This document shows positions 15,444-24,253 of a stretch of 64,000 bases of DNA, piece after piece. The DNA comes from Mycobacterium sp. 1245111.1 (lineage in GTDB: Bacteria; Actinomycetota; Actinomycetes; Mycobacteriales; Mycobacteriaceae): contig NZ_LZLV01000136.1 of the NCBI RefSeq assembly GCF_001673405.1, forward strand, positions 124,001 to 188,000, read 5' to 3'. Below the pieces are notes generated by a model. That model was not told the origin of the DNA, did not search any database, and saw only the letters and a program-made list of their open reading frames with translations. Within the stretch, counting starts at the first letter, position 1, and every line of letters starts with the position of its first letter. The translations under genes and the position numbers were made by a program.

Positions 15444-16426
15444 ACGTTGGGGCAGTAGTGCTTTGGATCGCCCCGCTCGTCGAGCGGCGGCAGGTTGCGG
15501 GCCGGCGTCTGCACCAGCGGAGTGTCGGCGGGAATCCGGCCGTTGGCCCGGTCGAAGCCGGCCCGGGCGCGTGGATGCTTACGGTATCGCGGGGGCACGA
15601 CGGCGAAAACCAGCCGGACCAGGTCGCCGAAGCGGCGGTGCAGCCACTCGTCGCGGCGTGACCAGGTGTAGCCCATCAGCTTTCGCACCGCCGGGTGGTA
15701 CAGGCCGACCGTCAGCCAGACGAAGAACGGGGAGAGCAGTTTGCGCTGCAACGCCCAGAGCGGGTCCGGAATCCATTCCGCGAAAGGCGGTTTCGGCAAT
15801 TCCGTCAGGTTGAGTACCTCGCGGGCGGCGTAGTTGTTCTCCAGCACCTCGCTGCACATGTGGTCCCAGTAGACCTGGAAGTCCTCCCAGGTCTTGGGGA
15901 CCGGGCGCATGCTCATGCCATACATCCGGTACCAGTCGACGTGTTCGTCGAACAGCTGGCGCTTCTGCGCTTCGGTGATCCCGCCGCAAAACCGTTCTGC
16001 CACATGGATTGTGCCCATGAAGAACGTCGAGTGGGCCCAGTAGAACACATCGGGGTTCAGCGCGTGATAGCGCCGCCCCTGACTGTCGGTGCCCTTGATC
16101 TCGATGTGGTAGTCGCGAACCTCGGCCCCGGTGGTCGGCGCGCGGTCGCCGTCGAACACCACACCGCCGATCGGGTACAGCGACCGCAGCAACCGCGGCC
16201 AACGCTCACGGAAGAACGTCGAGTGATCTTCGACCGCCGCGCCGAGTTGTGGGTGCATGTTCTGCATCGAGCCGGCCCACGGGCCCTGCAGCATGCCACG
16301 CCAGTCGCCGAAATACCGCCAGGTCAGCGAGTCCGGGCCAAGCGGCCGCGGCGGGGACTCGTATCCCAGCGGCGAAACCGGGCAACCGGACGCAACCGGG
16401 GACGCCTCAGACGTATCTTGAGTCAC
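15440..16426 (-). CDS. DUF2236 / MpaB-family oxygenase-like protein
   Basis: 328 aa. Conserved DUF2236 features include RPLGPDSLTWRYFGDWRGMLQGPWAGSMQNMHP, the ALNPDVFYWAHSTFFMGTIHVAERF block and YRMYGMSMRPVPKTWEDFQVYWDHM. His residues in WAHSTF and the DHM segment could be metal or heme ligands, as in latex-clearing oxygenases of the wider superfamily. GTG 16426 is chosen, with AGGAA upstream. It seems orthologous to Rv0826 (recalled). It is divergent from the TetR gene at 16465, only 38 bp apart, so that regulator may control it. Substrate unknown. Confidence 0.88.
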   Translation of the reverse strand: MTQDTSEASPVASGCPVSPLGYESPPRPLGPDSLTWRYFGDWRGMLQGPWAGSMQNMHPQLGAAVEDHSTFFRERWPRLLRSLYPIGGVVFDGDRAPTTGAEVRDYHIEIKGTDSQGRRYHALNPDVFYWAHSTFFMGTIHVAERFCGGITEAQKRQLFDEHVDWYRMYGMSMRPVPKTWEDFQVYWDHMCSEVLENNYAAREVLNLTELPKPPFAEWIPDPLWALQRKLLSPFFVWLTVGLYHPAVRKLMGYTWSRRDEWLHRRFGDLVRLVFAVVPPRYRKHPRARAGFDRANGRIPADTPLVQTPARNLPPLDERGDPKHYCPNV

Positions 16427-16464
16427 TAGCGAAAGTTCCTGTCCATATCAGGCAAACTGACTAC

Positions 16465-17079
16465 ATGCGTTGTCAAGAGCAGTCTAGGAGGGCCGTGCCG
16501 TCCGGTCAACGTGCGCGCCGATGGTCCGGCGTCCCCTTGCAGGACCGCCAGGCCCTGCGGCGCGATGAACTCGTCGCCGCCGGCGTGCAACTGCTCGGCG
16601 AGGCGAGTGGTCCGGCCGTCACCGTGCGCGCGGTGTGCCGGCAGGCCGAACTGACCGAACGCTACTTCTACGAGAGCTTCAGTGACCGCGACGAGTTCGT
16701 GCGGGCCGTCTACGACGACGTGTGTTCCCGGGCGATGTCGGCGTTGATGTCGGCGGCGACGCCGCGCGAGGCCGTCGAGCGATTCGTCGCGCTGATGGTC
16801 GACGACCCCGTCCGCGGGCGGGTGCTGCTGTTGGCCCCAGCGGTCGAGCCGGTGCTGGTCCGCTCGGGCGCGGAGTGGATGCCGAACTTCATCGACCTGC
16901 TGCAGGGCAAGCTGACCCAGATCGGCGACCCGGTGCGGCAGAAGATGGTGGCCACCAGCCTGATCGGCGGTCTGACCGCACTGTTCACCGCCTATCTGGA
17001 CGGCCGTCTGGCGGCCACCCGCGAGCAGTTCATCGACTACTGCGTCGACATGCTCCTCAGCAGGGCTGCGGCGGGCTAA
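16465..17079 (+). CDS. TetR-family regulator
   Basis: 204 aa from ATG 16465; GTG 16495, with AGGAGGG only 2 nt away, is an alternative start. The HTH lies at about residues 27-75 (RRDELVAAGVQLLGEASGPAVTVRAVCRQAELTERYFYESFSDRDEFVRAV). The C-terminal domain is unremarkable. It is divergent from DUF2236 and upstream of desA1 on the same strand. The gene likely corresponds to Rv0825c (recalled). Whether it also acts on desA1 is an open question. Confidence 0.92.
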   Translation: MRCQEQSRRAVPSGQRARRWSGVPLQDRQALRRDELVAAGVQLLGEASGPAVTVRAVCRQAELTERYFYESFSDRDEFVRAVYDDVCSRAMSALMSAATPREAVERFVALMVDDPVRGRVLLLAPAVEPVLVRSGAEWMPNFIDLLQGKLTQIGDPVRQKMVATSLIGGLTALFTAYLDGRLAATREQFIDYCVDMLLSRAAAG

Positions 17080-17104
17080 CACCACCGCCCTTGGGACACG
17101 TAGT

Positions 17105-17170
17105 GTCTAGACGGCAAGAAACTTGATGTCACCGACGTACACAGATATATTGACTGAAACCGTCAGACAC
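17105..17170 (+). promoter_or_regulatory. desA1 promoter with flanking inverted repeats
   Basis: A good sigma-A-like promoter: TTGATG (17123-17128), 17-nt spacer, TATATT (17146-17151). TGAC-N7-GTCA (17151-17165) overlaps the -10 and start region. TGTCTAGACGG at 17104-17114 is mirrored by CCGTCAGACA at 17161-17170, so the promoter is bracketed by related half-sites. This suits tight repression of desaturase expression by a dimeric regulator such as a TetR protein. Confidence 0.6.
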
Positions 17171-17190
17171 AGATAACTGGGAGGTGTGCT

Positions 17191-18210
17191 GTGCCGGATC
17201 CTAGGGACCTGGACCTGCTACGTGAACTCGAGCCGGTTGTCGAGAAGTACATGAACCGGCACCTGAGCGTGCACAAGCCGTGGAACCCCCACGACTACAT
17301 CCCGTGGTCCGACGGTAAGAACTTCTACGCCCTCGGCGGCCAGGATTGGGAACCCGGACAGTCCAAGCTGACCGACGTCGCGCAGGTCGCGATGGTGCAG
17401 AACCTGATGACCGAAGACAACCTGCCGTCGTATCACCGCGAGATCGCGATGAGCATGGGTATGGACGGAGCCTGGGGTCAGTGGGTCAACCGCTGGACCG
17501 CGGAGGAGAACCGGCACGGCATCGCACTGCGCGACTACCTCGTGGTCACCCGCGCCGTCGACCCCATCGAGCTGGAGAAGCTGCGTATGGAGGTGGTGAA
17601 CCGCGGCTTCAGCCCGGGCCAGAACCGCCAGGTGCGCGACGACCTGTTCTGCGACAACCTCTTCGACTCGATCGTCTATGTCACGTTCCAGGAGCTGGCC
17701 ACCCGCATCTCACACCGCAACACCGGCAAGGCCTGCAACGAGACCATCGCCGACCAGCTGCTGGCCAAGATCTCGGCCGACGAGAACCTGCACATGATCT
17801 TCTACCGCGACGTCACCGAGGCCGGCTTCGAGATTGAACCGGACAAGGCGATGCGCTCGCTGCACAAGGTGCTGCACAACTTCCAGATGCCCGGCTACCA
17901 GGTGCCTGAATTCCGCCGCAAGGCCGTGATGATCGCGGTGGGCGGTGTCTACGACCCGCGCATCCACCTCGAAGAGGTGGTGATGCCGGTGCTGAAGAAG
18001 TGGCGCATCTTCGAGCGCGAAGACTTCCGCGGCGAGTCCAACCGGTTGCGCGACGAGCTGGCGGTGCTGATCAAGGAGCTCGAGGTGTCCTGCGACAAGT
18101 TCGAGATCTCCAAGCAGCGCCAACTCGACCGCGAGGCCCGCACGGGCAAGCGGGTCACCGCCGAGGAGCTGCACCAGACTGCGGGCACGCTCACCCTCAG
18201 CCGGCGGTAG
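17191..18210 (+). CDS. desA1: Acyl-ACP desaturase DesA1
   Basis: Soluble di-iron desaturase, 339 aa, of the essential mycobacterial DesA1 group that places double bonds in mycolic-acid precursors. Iron ligands are Glu75 (TEDNLP), Glu106 and His109 (EENRHG), Glu168 (FQELA), and Glu198 and His201 (DENLHM). Long blocks such as HKPWNPHDYIPWSDGKN, AWGQWVNRWTAEENRHG and RRKAVMIAVGGVYDPRIH are as I recall them from M. tuberculosis DesA1. GTG 17191 has GGGAGG 7 nt upstream. Its promoter is bracketed by inverted repeats. The dus gene follows after 6 bp, so the two are likely co-transcribed. Confidence 0.97.
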   Translation: MPDPRDLDLLRELEPVVEKYMNRHLSVHKPWNPHDYIPWSDGKNFYALGGQDWEPGQSKLTDVAQVAMVQNLMTEDNLPSYHREIAMSMGMDGAWGQWVNRWTAEENRHGIALRDYLVVTRAVDPIELEKLRMEVVNRGFSPGQNRQVRDDLFCDNLFDSIVYVTFQELATRISHRNTGKACNETIADQLLAKISADENLHMIFYRDVTEAGFEIEPDKAMRSLHKVLHNFQMPGYQVPEFRRKAVMIAVGGVYDPRIHLEEVVMPVLKKWRIFEREDFRGESNRLRDELAVLIKELEVSCDKFEISKQRQLDREARTGKRVTAEELHQTAGTLTLSRR

Positions 18211-18216
18211 CCCGCC

Positions 18217-19350
18217 GTGCGGATAGGACCCATCGAGCTGGCCAGCCCGGTGGTGCTGGCGCCGATGGCCGGCGTCACAAACGTCGCCTTCCGGACGCTG
18301 TGCCGGGAACTCGAGCAGGAGCGCGTCGGCACCGTCAGCGGACTGTACGTCTGCGAAATGGTGACCGCGCGGGCCCTCGTCGAGCGGCATCCCGTCACCA
18401 TGCACATGACGGCGTTCTCCGCCGACGAGACGCCGCGGTCGCTGCAGCTCTATACCGTTGACCCCGCCACCACCTACGCGGCGGTCAAGATGATCGCCGA
18501 CGAGGGGCTCGCCGACCACGTCGACATGAACTTCGGCTGCCCGGTGCCCAAGGTCACCCGCCGCGGCGGCGGCGCCGCGCTGCCCTACAAACGGCAGCTG
18601 TTCGGCCAGATCGTCGCGGCCGCGGTCCGCGGCACCGAAGGCACCGACATCCCAGTGACGGTCAAATACCGGATCGGCATCGACGACGAGCACCACACTC
18701 ACCTCGAAGCGGGCAAGATCGCCGAATCCGAAGGCGCCGCGGCGGTCGCGCTTCATGCCCGCACGGCCGCGCAGCGCTACTCGGGGACCGCCGACTGGGA
18801 GCAGATCGCCCGGCTCAAGCAGCACGTTCAGACCATCCCGGTGCTCGGCAACGGCGACATCTTCGAAGCCAACGACGCGCTCACCATGATGGCCATGACC
18901 GGCTGCGACGGCGTCGTCATCGGTCGCGGTTGCCTGGGCCGGCCGTGGCTGTTCGCCGAACTGTCCGCGGCGTTCACCGGCACCCCGGCGCCCACGCCGC
19001 CGAATCTGGGCGAGGTCGCGAACATCATCCGGCGGCACGGCGAGCTGCTCAGCGCACACTTCGGCGAAGACAAGGGCATGCGCGACATGCGCAAACACAT
19101 CGCCTGGTATCTACACGGCTTCCCGGCCGGCTCGGATCTGCGGCGGGCGCTCGCCCTGGTCAAGACCCGCGAGGAACTCGACCGGCTACTGGATCAGCTC
19201 GACGGCGATACGCCGTTCCCGACCGCGGCGAACGGTCCGCGCGGCCGGCAAGGATCGCCGGCCAAGGTGGCTCTGCCCGACGGCTGGCTGGCCGATCGCG
19301 ACGACTGCACGGTTCCATCCGGCGCCGACGTCATGCACTCGGGCGGCTAG
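18217..19350 (+). CDS. dus: tRNA-dihydrouridine synthase
   Basis: FMN enzyme reducing uridine to dihydrouridine in tRNA D-loops; 377 aa. TIM-barrel start ASPVVLAPMAGVTNVAFR, active-site Cys108 in MNFGCPVPKV, Lys and Arg in VTVKYRIGID, and the FMN-phosphate region GNGDIFEA then GCDGVVIGRGCLGRPWL. GTG 18217 starts 6 nt after the desA1 stop. Like Rv0823c (recalled), it sits between desA1 and the LCP gene. Confidence 0.96.
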   Translation: MRIGPIELASPVVLAPMAGVTNVAFRTLCRELEQERVGTVSGLYVCEMVTARALVERHPVTMHMTAFSADETPRSLQLYTVDPATTYAAVKMIADEGLADHVDMNFGCPVPKVTRRGGGAALPYKRQLFGQIVAAAVRGTEGTDIPVTVKYRIGIDDEHHTHLEAGKIAESEGAAAVALHARTAAQRYSGTADWEQIARLKQHVQTIPVLGNGDIFEANDALTMMAMTGCDGVVIGRGCLGRPWLFAELSAAFTGTPAPTPPNLGEVANIIRRHGELLSAHFGEDKGMRDMRKHIAWYLHGFPAGSDLRRALALVKTREELDRLLDQLDGDTPFPTAANGPRGRQGSPAKVALPDGWLADRDDCTVPSGADVMHSGG

Positions 19351-19635
19351 CCTCCGGCGGCGATGCAGGCCGGACGGGCCTGAGGGGGTACCGCCCAGCC
19401 GCGCAGCGGCGAGGGGGCAAGCCGGACAGTCGATCGATACTGTCCTGAGATCGCGTTTCCGGTGCCGTCTCTATACGATGTGGAACTTGTTGCATCATGC
19501 GCCGGTGGCCGAGACCAAAGCCATCATCGCGGTACGGCTGTACTGGCACAACACGACCGCAACGTTGCGGCTATACGTTGCGATGCGTCGACGAGCGTGC
19601 CTGAGCGACATCTGAGATTCGGAGGCCGGTAGGAC

Positions 19636-21783
19636 ATGAGTGACGGCGATTCAGCCACTCACGGCCCCGACGCCGACGACATAGGGCTTACCGGCGCGCC
19701 GCCGGGATCGCGAAGCACCGCGCCGTGGGAACGGTTCGGCACCGCGCAGACCGCCACCATTGCCCACCGCTGGGTCGGGCCGTCAGCGACGCCCGAGCGC
19801 CACGAAACGCCCCCGCCGGTCGAACGCGCCGGCAACGGTAATGGCCGCGGCAACGGCGACGGCGGCAGCCACGCCGAGGGTGGACTCAGCGTCGCCGATC
19901 TGATCGCCAAGATCGGCGGACCGGTCGCCGACCGCCCGCGCCATCATCACGCCGCCCCGGAAGACAGCGAGACGCTGCGCCCCGCGCCCTCGCCCCCGGC
20001 CGGGGAGCCCGCGGACTACGACGCGTTCGAGTTGCTCAGCCCGGCGGACTACGCCGACGAGACGCCCGACCTTGACGCCATTCGCCGCACGGCGCTGTTC
20101 GGCGACGCCGACGTCGAGCAGACCACGGTGCTGCGGCCCGCCGCGGCGCGCCTAATCGACCCCGCCCCGCCCGAACCCGATGAGGACGACCACCTCAAGC
20201 CCAAGCCGAAACGTCGCCGGCACGGCGGGATGATGGTGGCCGGCCGCATGCTGGTCGCCACGATTGCGGCGGCGGCGCTGGCGATGACCGGCGGGGCGTA
20301 CCAGTGGAGCACGTCGAAAAACCACCGGCTCAACAAGATCAGCGCGCTCGACATGAGCTCACGCGACATCGTCGACCCGAACGCGCAGTTCGGCGACGAA
20401 GACTTCCTGATCGTCGGCATGGACTCGCGCGCCGGCGCCAACGCCAACCTGGACGTCGGCACCACCGAGGACGCCGGCGGGGCCCGCTCGGACACCATCA
20501 TGCTGGTCAACATTCCGGCGAACCGCAAACGTGTTGTCGCAGTGTCGTTTCCGCGGGACCTGGCCATCACGCCGATCCAGTGCGAAGCGTGGAACCCCGA
20601 CACCGGCGAGTACGGCCCGCTCTACGACTCCGACACCAAAAAGTGGGGGCCGAAGAACGTCTACACCGAGACCAAATTGAACTCGACGTTCTCGTTCGGC
20701 GGTCCGAAGTGTCTGGTGAAGGAAATCCAGAAACTGTCCGGGTTGAGCATCAACCGCTTCATCGCCGTCGACTTCGCCGGCTTCGCCAAGATGGTCGACG
20801 CGCTCGGCGGCGTCGAGGTGTGCAGCACCACCCCGCTGAAGGACTACGAGCTGGGGACCGTGCTGGCGCACGCCGGCCGCCAGCTGATCGACTCGAAGAC
20901 CGCGCTGAACTACGTGCGGGCCCGCAACGTCACGACCGAGAACAACGGAGACTACGGCCGCATCAAACGTCAGCAGCTGTTCCTGTCCTCGCTGCTGCGA
21001 TCGCTGATCTCCAAGGAGACGTTCTTCTCGCTGAGCAAGCTCAACAGCGTCGTGAACATGTTCATCAGCAACAGCTACGTCGACAACATCAGGACCAAGG
21101 ACCTCGTCCAACTCGGCCAGTCGGTGCAAGGCATGAACGCCGGCCACGTCTCGTTCGTGACCGTGCCGACCGGCGTCACCGACGAGAACGGCGACGAGCC
21201 ACCACGCACAGCGGACATGCGGGCGCTCTTCGACTCGATCATCAACGACGACCCGCTGCCGGGCGAGAACAACATGAACGCGACCTCGAGCCCGCCGACC
21301 AAAGCCCCGACCGGCGAGACGGGCCGAGGCACCCAAACCAACCAACAGGCCGACACGCACCCGCAGCACGTGCAGGCCGCGGCTGCCGCACCCCAGAACG
21401 TCACCGTGCAGGTGTCCAACTCGACCGCCAAGTCGGGGCTGGCCGGCACGGCCAGCGGCCAGCTGAAGCGCCGCGGATTCCGGGTCAAGTCGCCCGACGA
21501 CTACCCGAGCCCGCTCAAGACCACCAAGGTGCTGTTCTCCCCGGGCAATGAGGGAGCCGCCGCCACCGTCGCGGCGTCCTTCCCGAACTCCACGGTGGAG
21601 CGGATCACCGGGACCGGCAACGTGGTGCAGGTGGTCCTCGGATCGGACTTCAGCACCGTCGCCGCTCCCCCGCCCGTCGGCTCACAGGTCACTTTGCAGG
21701 TCGAGCGCAACGCGAGCAGCCCACCCAGCAAGCTGCCGGACGACCTGTCGGTGACCAACGCCGCCGACACCCACTGCGAGTAG
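19636..21783 (+). CDS. LytR-CpsA-Psr (LCP) family cell-wall ligase
   Basis: 715-aa membrane-anchored phosphotransferase of the family that attaches arabinogalactan to peptidoglycan. A long, disordered, acidic and Gly/Asn-rich cytoplasmic arm covers residues 1-195, one transmembrane helix about 199-222, the LCP catalytic domain ~255-430 (DFLIVGMDSRAG, RSDTIMLVNI, SFPRDLAI with catalytic Arg and Asp), and a LytR_C domain ~590-680. It matches the Rv0822c position (recalled). ATG 19636 is preceded by GGAGG at some distance. The 285-bp spacer before it has only a CGTTGCG direct repeat and no convincing promoter. Confidence 0.93.
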   Translation: MSDGDSATHGPDADDIGLTGAPPGSRSTAPWERFGTAQTATIAHRWVGPSATPERHETPPPVERAGNGNGRGNGDGGSHAEGGLSVADLIAKIGGPVADRPRHHHAAPEDSETLRPAPSPPAGEPADYDAFELLSPADYADETPDLDAIRRTALFGDADVEQTTVLRPAAARLIDPAPPEPDEDDHLKPKPKRRRHGGMMVAGRMLVATIAAAALAMTGGAYQWSTSKNHRLNKISALDMSSRDIVDPNAQFGDEDFLIVGMDSRAGANANLDVGTTEDAGGARSDTIMLVNIPANRKRVVAVSFPRDLAITPIQCEAWNPDTGEYGPLYDSDTKKWGPKNVYTETKLNSTFSFGGPKCLVKEIQKLSGLSINRFIAVDFAGFAKMVDALGGVEVCSTTPLKDYELGTVLAHAGRQLIDSKTALNYVRARNVTTENNGDYGRIKRQQLFLSSLLRSLISKETFFSLSKLNSVVNMFISNSYVDNIRTKDLVQLGQSVQGMNAGHVSFVTVPTGVTDENGDEPPRTADMRALFDSIINDDPLPGENNMNATSSPPTKAPTGETGRGTQTNQQADTHPQHVQAAAAAPQNVTVQVSNSTAKSGLAGTASGQLKRRGFRVKSPDDYPSPLKTTKVLFSPGNEGAAATVAASFPNSTVERITGTGNVVQVVLGSDFSTVAAPPPVGSQVTLQVERNASSPPSKLPDDLSVTNAADTHCE

Positions 21784-21803
21784 CGCGTAGCAGGTCAACC
21801 CGC

Positions 21804-21876
21804 ATTCACCCCGAGTTCATGCGTCACTTCGGGCCGGTTCACGCCCCTTGCCGGATTCGGAACGTACCCTTGCGAT
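21804..21876 (+). promoter_or_regulatory. Pho-box-like TTCA repeats and leaderless phoU promoter
   Basis: TTCA cores at 21805 (ATTCACC), 21816 (GTTCATG) and 21838 (GTTCACG) are spaced 11 and 22 bp apart, on one helical face, as expected for an OmpR/PhoB-type regulator such as RegX3. TACCCT at 21865-21870 lies exactly 6 nt before the phoU ATG, suggesting a leaderless transcript. Confidence 0.55.
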
Positions 21877-22545
21877 ATGCGCACCGCCTACCATGAGCAG
21901 CTCGCTGAGCTCTCCGAACAGCTGGGAGCGATGTGTGGGCTGGCCGGTGCCGCGATGGAACGGGCAACCCAAGCGCTGTTGCAGGCCGACCTGGTTCTCG
22001 CCGAACAAGTCATCTCCGACCACGAGAAGATCGCCGAACTGAGCGCGCAGGCCGAGGAGAGCGCGTTCGTGCTCCTGGCCCTGCAGGCCCCGGTCGCCGG
22101 CGACCTTCGCTCGATCGTGAGTGCCATCCAGATGGTCGCCGACATCGACCGGATGGGGGCGCTGGCCCTGCATGTCGCCAAGATCGCCCGCCGACGTCAT
22201 CCACAGCACACGCTGCCCGAGGAAGTCAACGGCTACTTCGCCGAAATGGGCAGGCTCGCAGTCGAATTGGGCAATAGTGCGCAGGAAGTGCTGCAGTCGC
22301 GCGACCCGGAGAAGGCCGCTCGCATCCGCGAAGAAGACGACGCGATGGACGACCTGCACCGCCACCTGTTCACCGTGTTGATGGATCGGGAGTGGAAGCA
22401 CGGCGTGGCCGCGGCCGTGGACGTGACGTTGCTGGGCCGGTTCTACGAGCGCTTCGCCGATCACGCCGTGGAGGTCGCGCGCCGAGTGATATTCCAGGCG
22501 ACCGGCCACCTGCCCGAAGACGAGACCGTCGCGCAGTCGGGCTAG
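21877..22545 (+). CDS. phoU: PhoU phosphate-signalling regulator
   Basis: 222 aa with two PhoU three-helix repeats. Metal-binding signatures are in the first repeat (ALQAPVAGDLRSIVSAIQMVADIDRMGALALHVAKIA) and the second (DVTLLGRFYERFADHAVEVARRV). PhoU proteins damp signalling from the Pst transporter to the SenX3-RegX3 system and influence persistence. It corresponds to mycobacterial phoY2 by position (recalled). It is convergent with pstB, the ends only 6 bp apart, and its own promoter carries TTCA repeats. Confidence 0.96.
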   Translation: MRTAYHEQLAELSEQLGAMCGLAGAAMERATQALLQADLVLAEQVISDHEKIAELSAQAEESAFVLLALQAPVAGDLRSIVSAIQMVADIDRMGALALHVAKIARRRHPQHTLPEEVNGYFAEMGRLAVELGNSAQEVLQSRDPEKAARIREEDDAMDDLHRHLFTVLMDREWKHGVAAAVDVTLLGRFYERFADHAVEVARRVIFQATGHLPEDETVAQSG

Positions 22546-22551
22546 GTCGGC

Positions 22552-23328
22552 TCAGCCGAAGCGGCCCGAGATGTAGTCCTCGGTGGCCCGCTGGGTCGGG
22601 TTGGAGAAGATCTTCTCGGTGTCGTCGATCTCAACCAGCCGACCCGGCTTGCCGACCGCTTCAAGGTTGAAGAACGCGGTGTGATCGCTGACCCGGGCCG
22701 CCTGCTGCATGTTGTGGGTGACGATCACGATCGTGTATTCCTGCTTCAACTCTGCGATGAGGTCTTCGATCGCCATCGTCGAGATCGGGTCCAGCGAGGA
22801 ACACGGCTCGTCCATCAGCAGCACGTCGGGCTGGACGGCGATCGCCCGCGCGATGCACAGCCGCTGCTGCTGACCTCCGGACAGGCCACCACCGGGCCGG
22901 TCCAATCGATCCTTGACCTCGTCCCACAGGTTGGCGCCGCGCAGCGCGTACTCGGCGGTGTCGTCGAGCAGTTTGCGGTTGCGCACACCCTGCAACTTCA
23001 GGCCGGCCACCACGTTGTCGCGAATCGACATGGTAGGGAACGGGTTTGGCCGCTGGAACACCATGCCGATCGCCCGCCTCACACCGACCGGGTCGATACC
23101 GGAGCCGTAGATGTCGTCGTCGTCGAGTAGCACGCTGCCCTGCATACGCGCACCGGGCGTCACTTCGTGCATTCGGTTGAGCGTCCGCAGCACGGTGGTC
23201 TTGCCGCAACCCGACGGCCCGATGAACGCCGTCACGCTGCGCGGCAGGACTGTCAGCGAGACATCGGCGACCGCCTGGAAAGCGCCATAGAAGATGTTGA
23301 CCTCTTTGAGGTCCAACCGCTTAGCCAC
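22552..23328 (-). CDS. pstB: Phosphate ABC transporter ATPase PstB
   Basis: 258-aa ATPase powering phosphate import. Walker A GPSGCGKT at residues 37-44, Q-loop FQRPNPFP at 91-98, ABC signature LSGGQQ at 149-154, Walker B LLMDEP at 170-175 and the switch His in VTHNMQQ. GTG 23328 has AGGAG 7 nt upstream and overlaps the end of pstA by 8 nt, showing translational coupling. It is the last gene of pstS-pstC-pstA-pstB. Confidence 0.97.
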   Translation of the reverse strand: MAKRLDLKEVNIFYGAFQAVADVSLTVLPRSVTAFIGPSGCGKTTVLRTLNRMHEVTPGARMQGSVLLDDDDIYGSGIDPVGVRRAIGMVFQRPNPFPTMSIRDNVVAGLKLQGVRNRKLLDDTAEYALRGANLWDEVKDRLDRPGGGLSGGQQQRLCIARAIAVQPDVLLMDEPCSSLDPISTMAIEDLIAELKQEYTIVIVTHNMQQAARVSDHTAFFNLEAVGKPGRLVEIDDTEKIFSNPTQRATEDYISGRFG

Positions 23329-24253
23329 CGGAACTCCTGCCTAACCTCTCGGGAGCAAAGACTTTCGAGACGATCCTGGCCACCAGGTTAATGACGGCGA
23401 TCAGCACGATCAGCGTCAGGGCGGCGCCCCACAGCCGATTAGTAGGAATCGGACTGGTGCCCGCCCCGGCCGAGTTCTGGTCGTACATCATTCCCGGCAG
23501 CGAACCCATGAAACCGCCGAAGATGTTGAAGTTCATCGCCTGCGAGTAGCCGACCAGGATCAGCAGCGGCGCCGTCTCGCCCATCACCCGGGCCAGGGCC
23601 AGCAGGATGCCGGTGATGATGCCGGACATGCCGGCCGGAAGCACGATCTTGGTGATGGTCCGCCAGGTCGGCACGCCCAGCGCGTAGCTGGCTTCGCGCA
23701 GTTCCACCGGGACGATGTGCAGCATCTCCTCGGTGGTGCGGACGATCACCGGGATCATCAGCAGCACCAGCGCCAGCGATACCGCGAGGGCGGATCGCGG
23801 AAGGCCGAACGTGGCGACGAACAACGCATAGATGAACAAGGCGGCCACGATCGACGGCACCCCGGTCAGGATGTCGACCATGAAGCTGGTCAGCTTGCCC
23901 ATCGTGCTGTCGCCGCCGTACTCGACCAGGTAGATCGCGACGAAGACACCGATCGGAATGGAGATCGCCGCGCACACCAGGCCTTGCAAGACTGTCCCGA
24001 CGATCGCGTGGTAGGCGCCGCCGCCGGCCATGAATGCCGTCATATCGGCTTGCGAATGTGTCCACCACACAGTGGATTTGACCGTGTCGAAGCCCTTGGC
24101 CACCACCGAGTACAGCAGCCAGATCAACGGTCCCAGAGCCACCCCGACCGACAGCGTCACCAATACGGTCGCCACGGCATTGGCGGCCCGGCGGCGCAGA
24201 CTCAGCCCGGTGAACCTTCGCGCCTTCAGCGGGCGATCGAGTATCGACGTCAT
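23321..24253 (-). CDS. pstA: Phosphate ABC transporter permease PstA
   Basis: 310-aa membrane permease with about six helices. The permease coupling loop is ELREASYALGVPTWRTITKIVLPAGMSGIITG. ATG 24253 forms an ATGA overlap with the pstC stop, so the much longer open frame reaching 24994 is an artefact of an antisense-like upstream frame. Pairs with PstC to form the channel. Confidence 0.96.
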   Translation of the reverse strand: MTSILDRPLKARRFTGLSLRRRAANAVATVLVTLSVGVALGPLIWLLYSVVAKGFDTVKSTVWWTHSQADMTAFMAGGGAYHAIVGTVLQGLVCAAISIPIGVFVAIYLVEYGGDSTMGKLTSFMVDILTGVPSIVAALFIYALFVATFGLPRSALAVSLALVLLMIPVIVRTTEEMLHIVPVELREASYALGVPTWRTITKIVLPAGMSGIITGILLALARVMGETAPLLILVGYSQAMNFNIFGGFMGSLPGMMYDQNSAGAGTSPIPTNRLWGAALTLIVLIAVINLVARIVSKVFAPERLGRSSGG

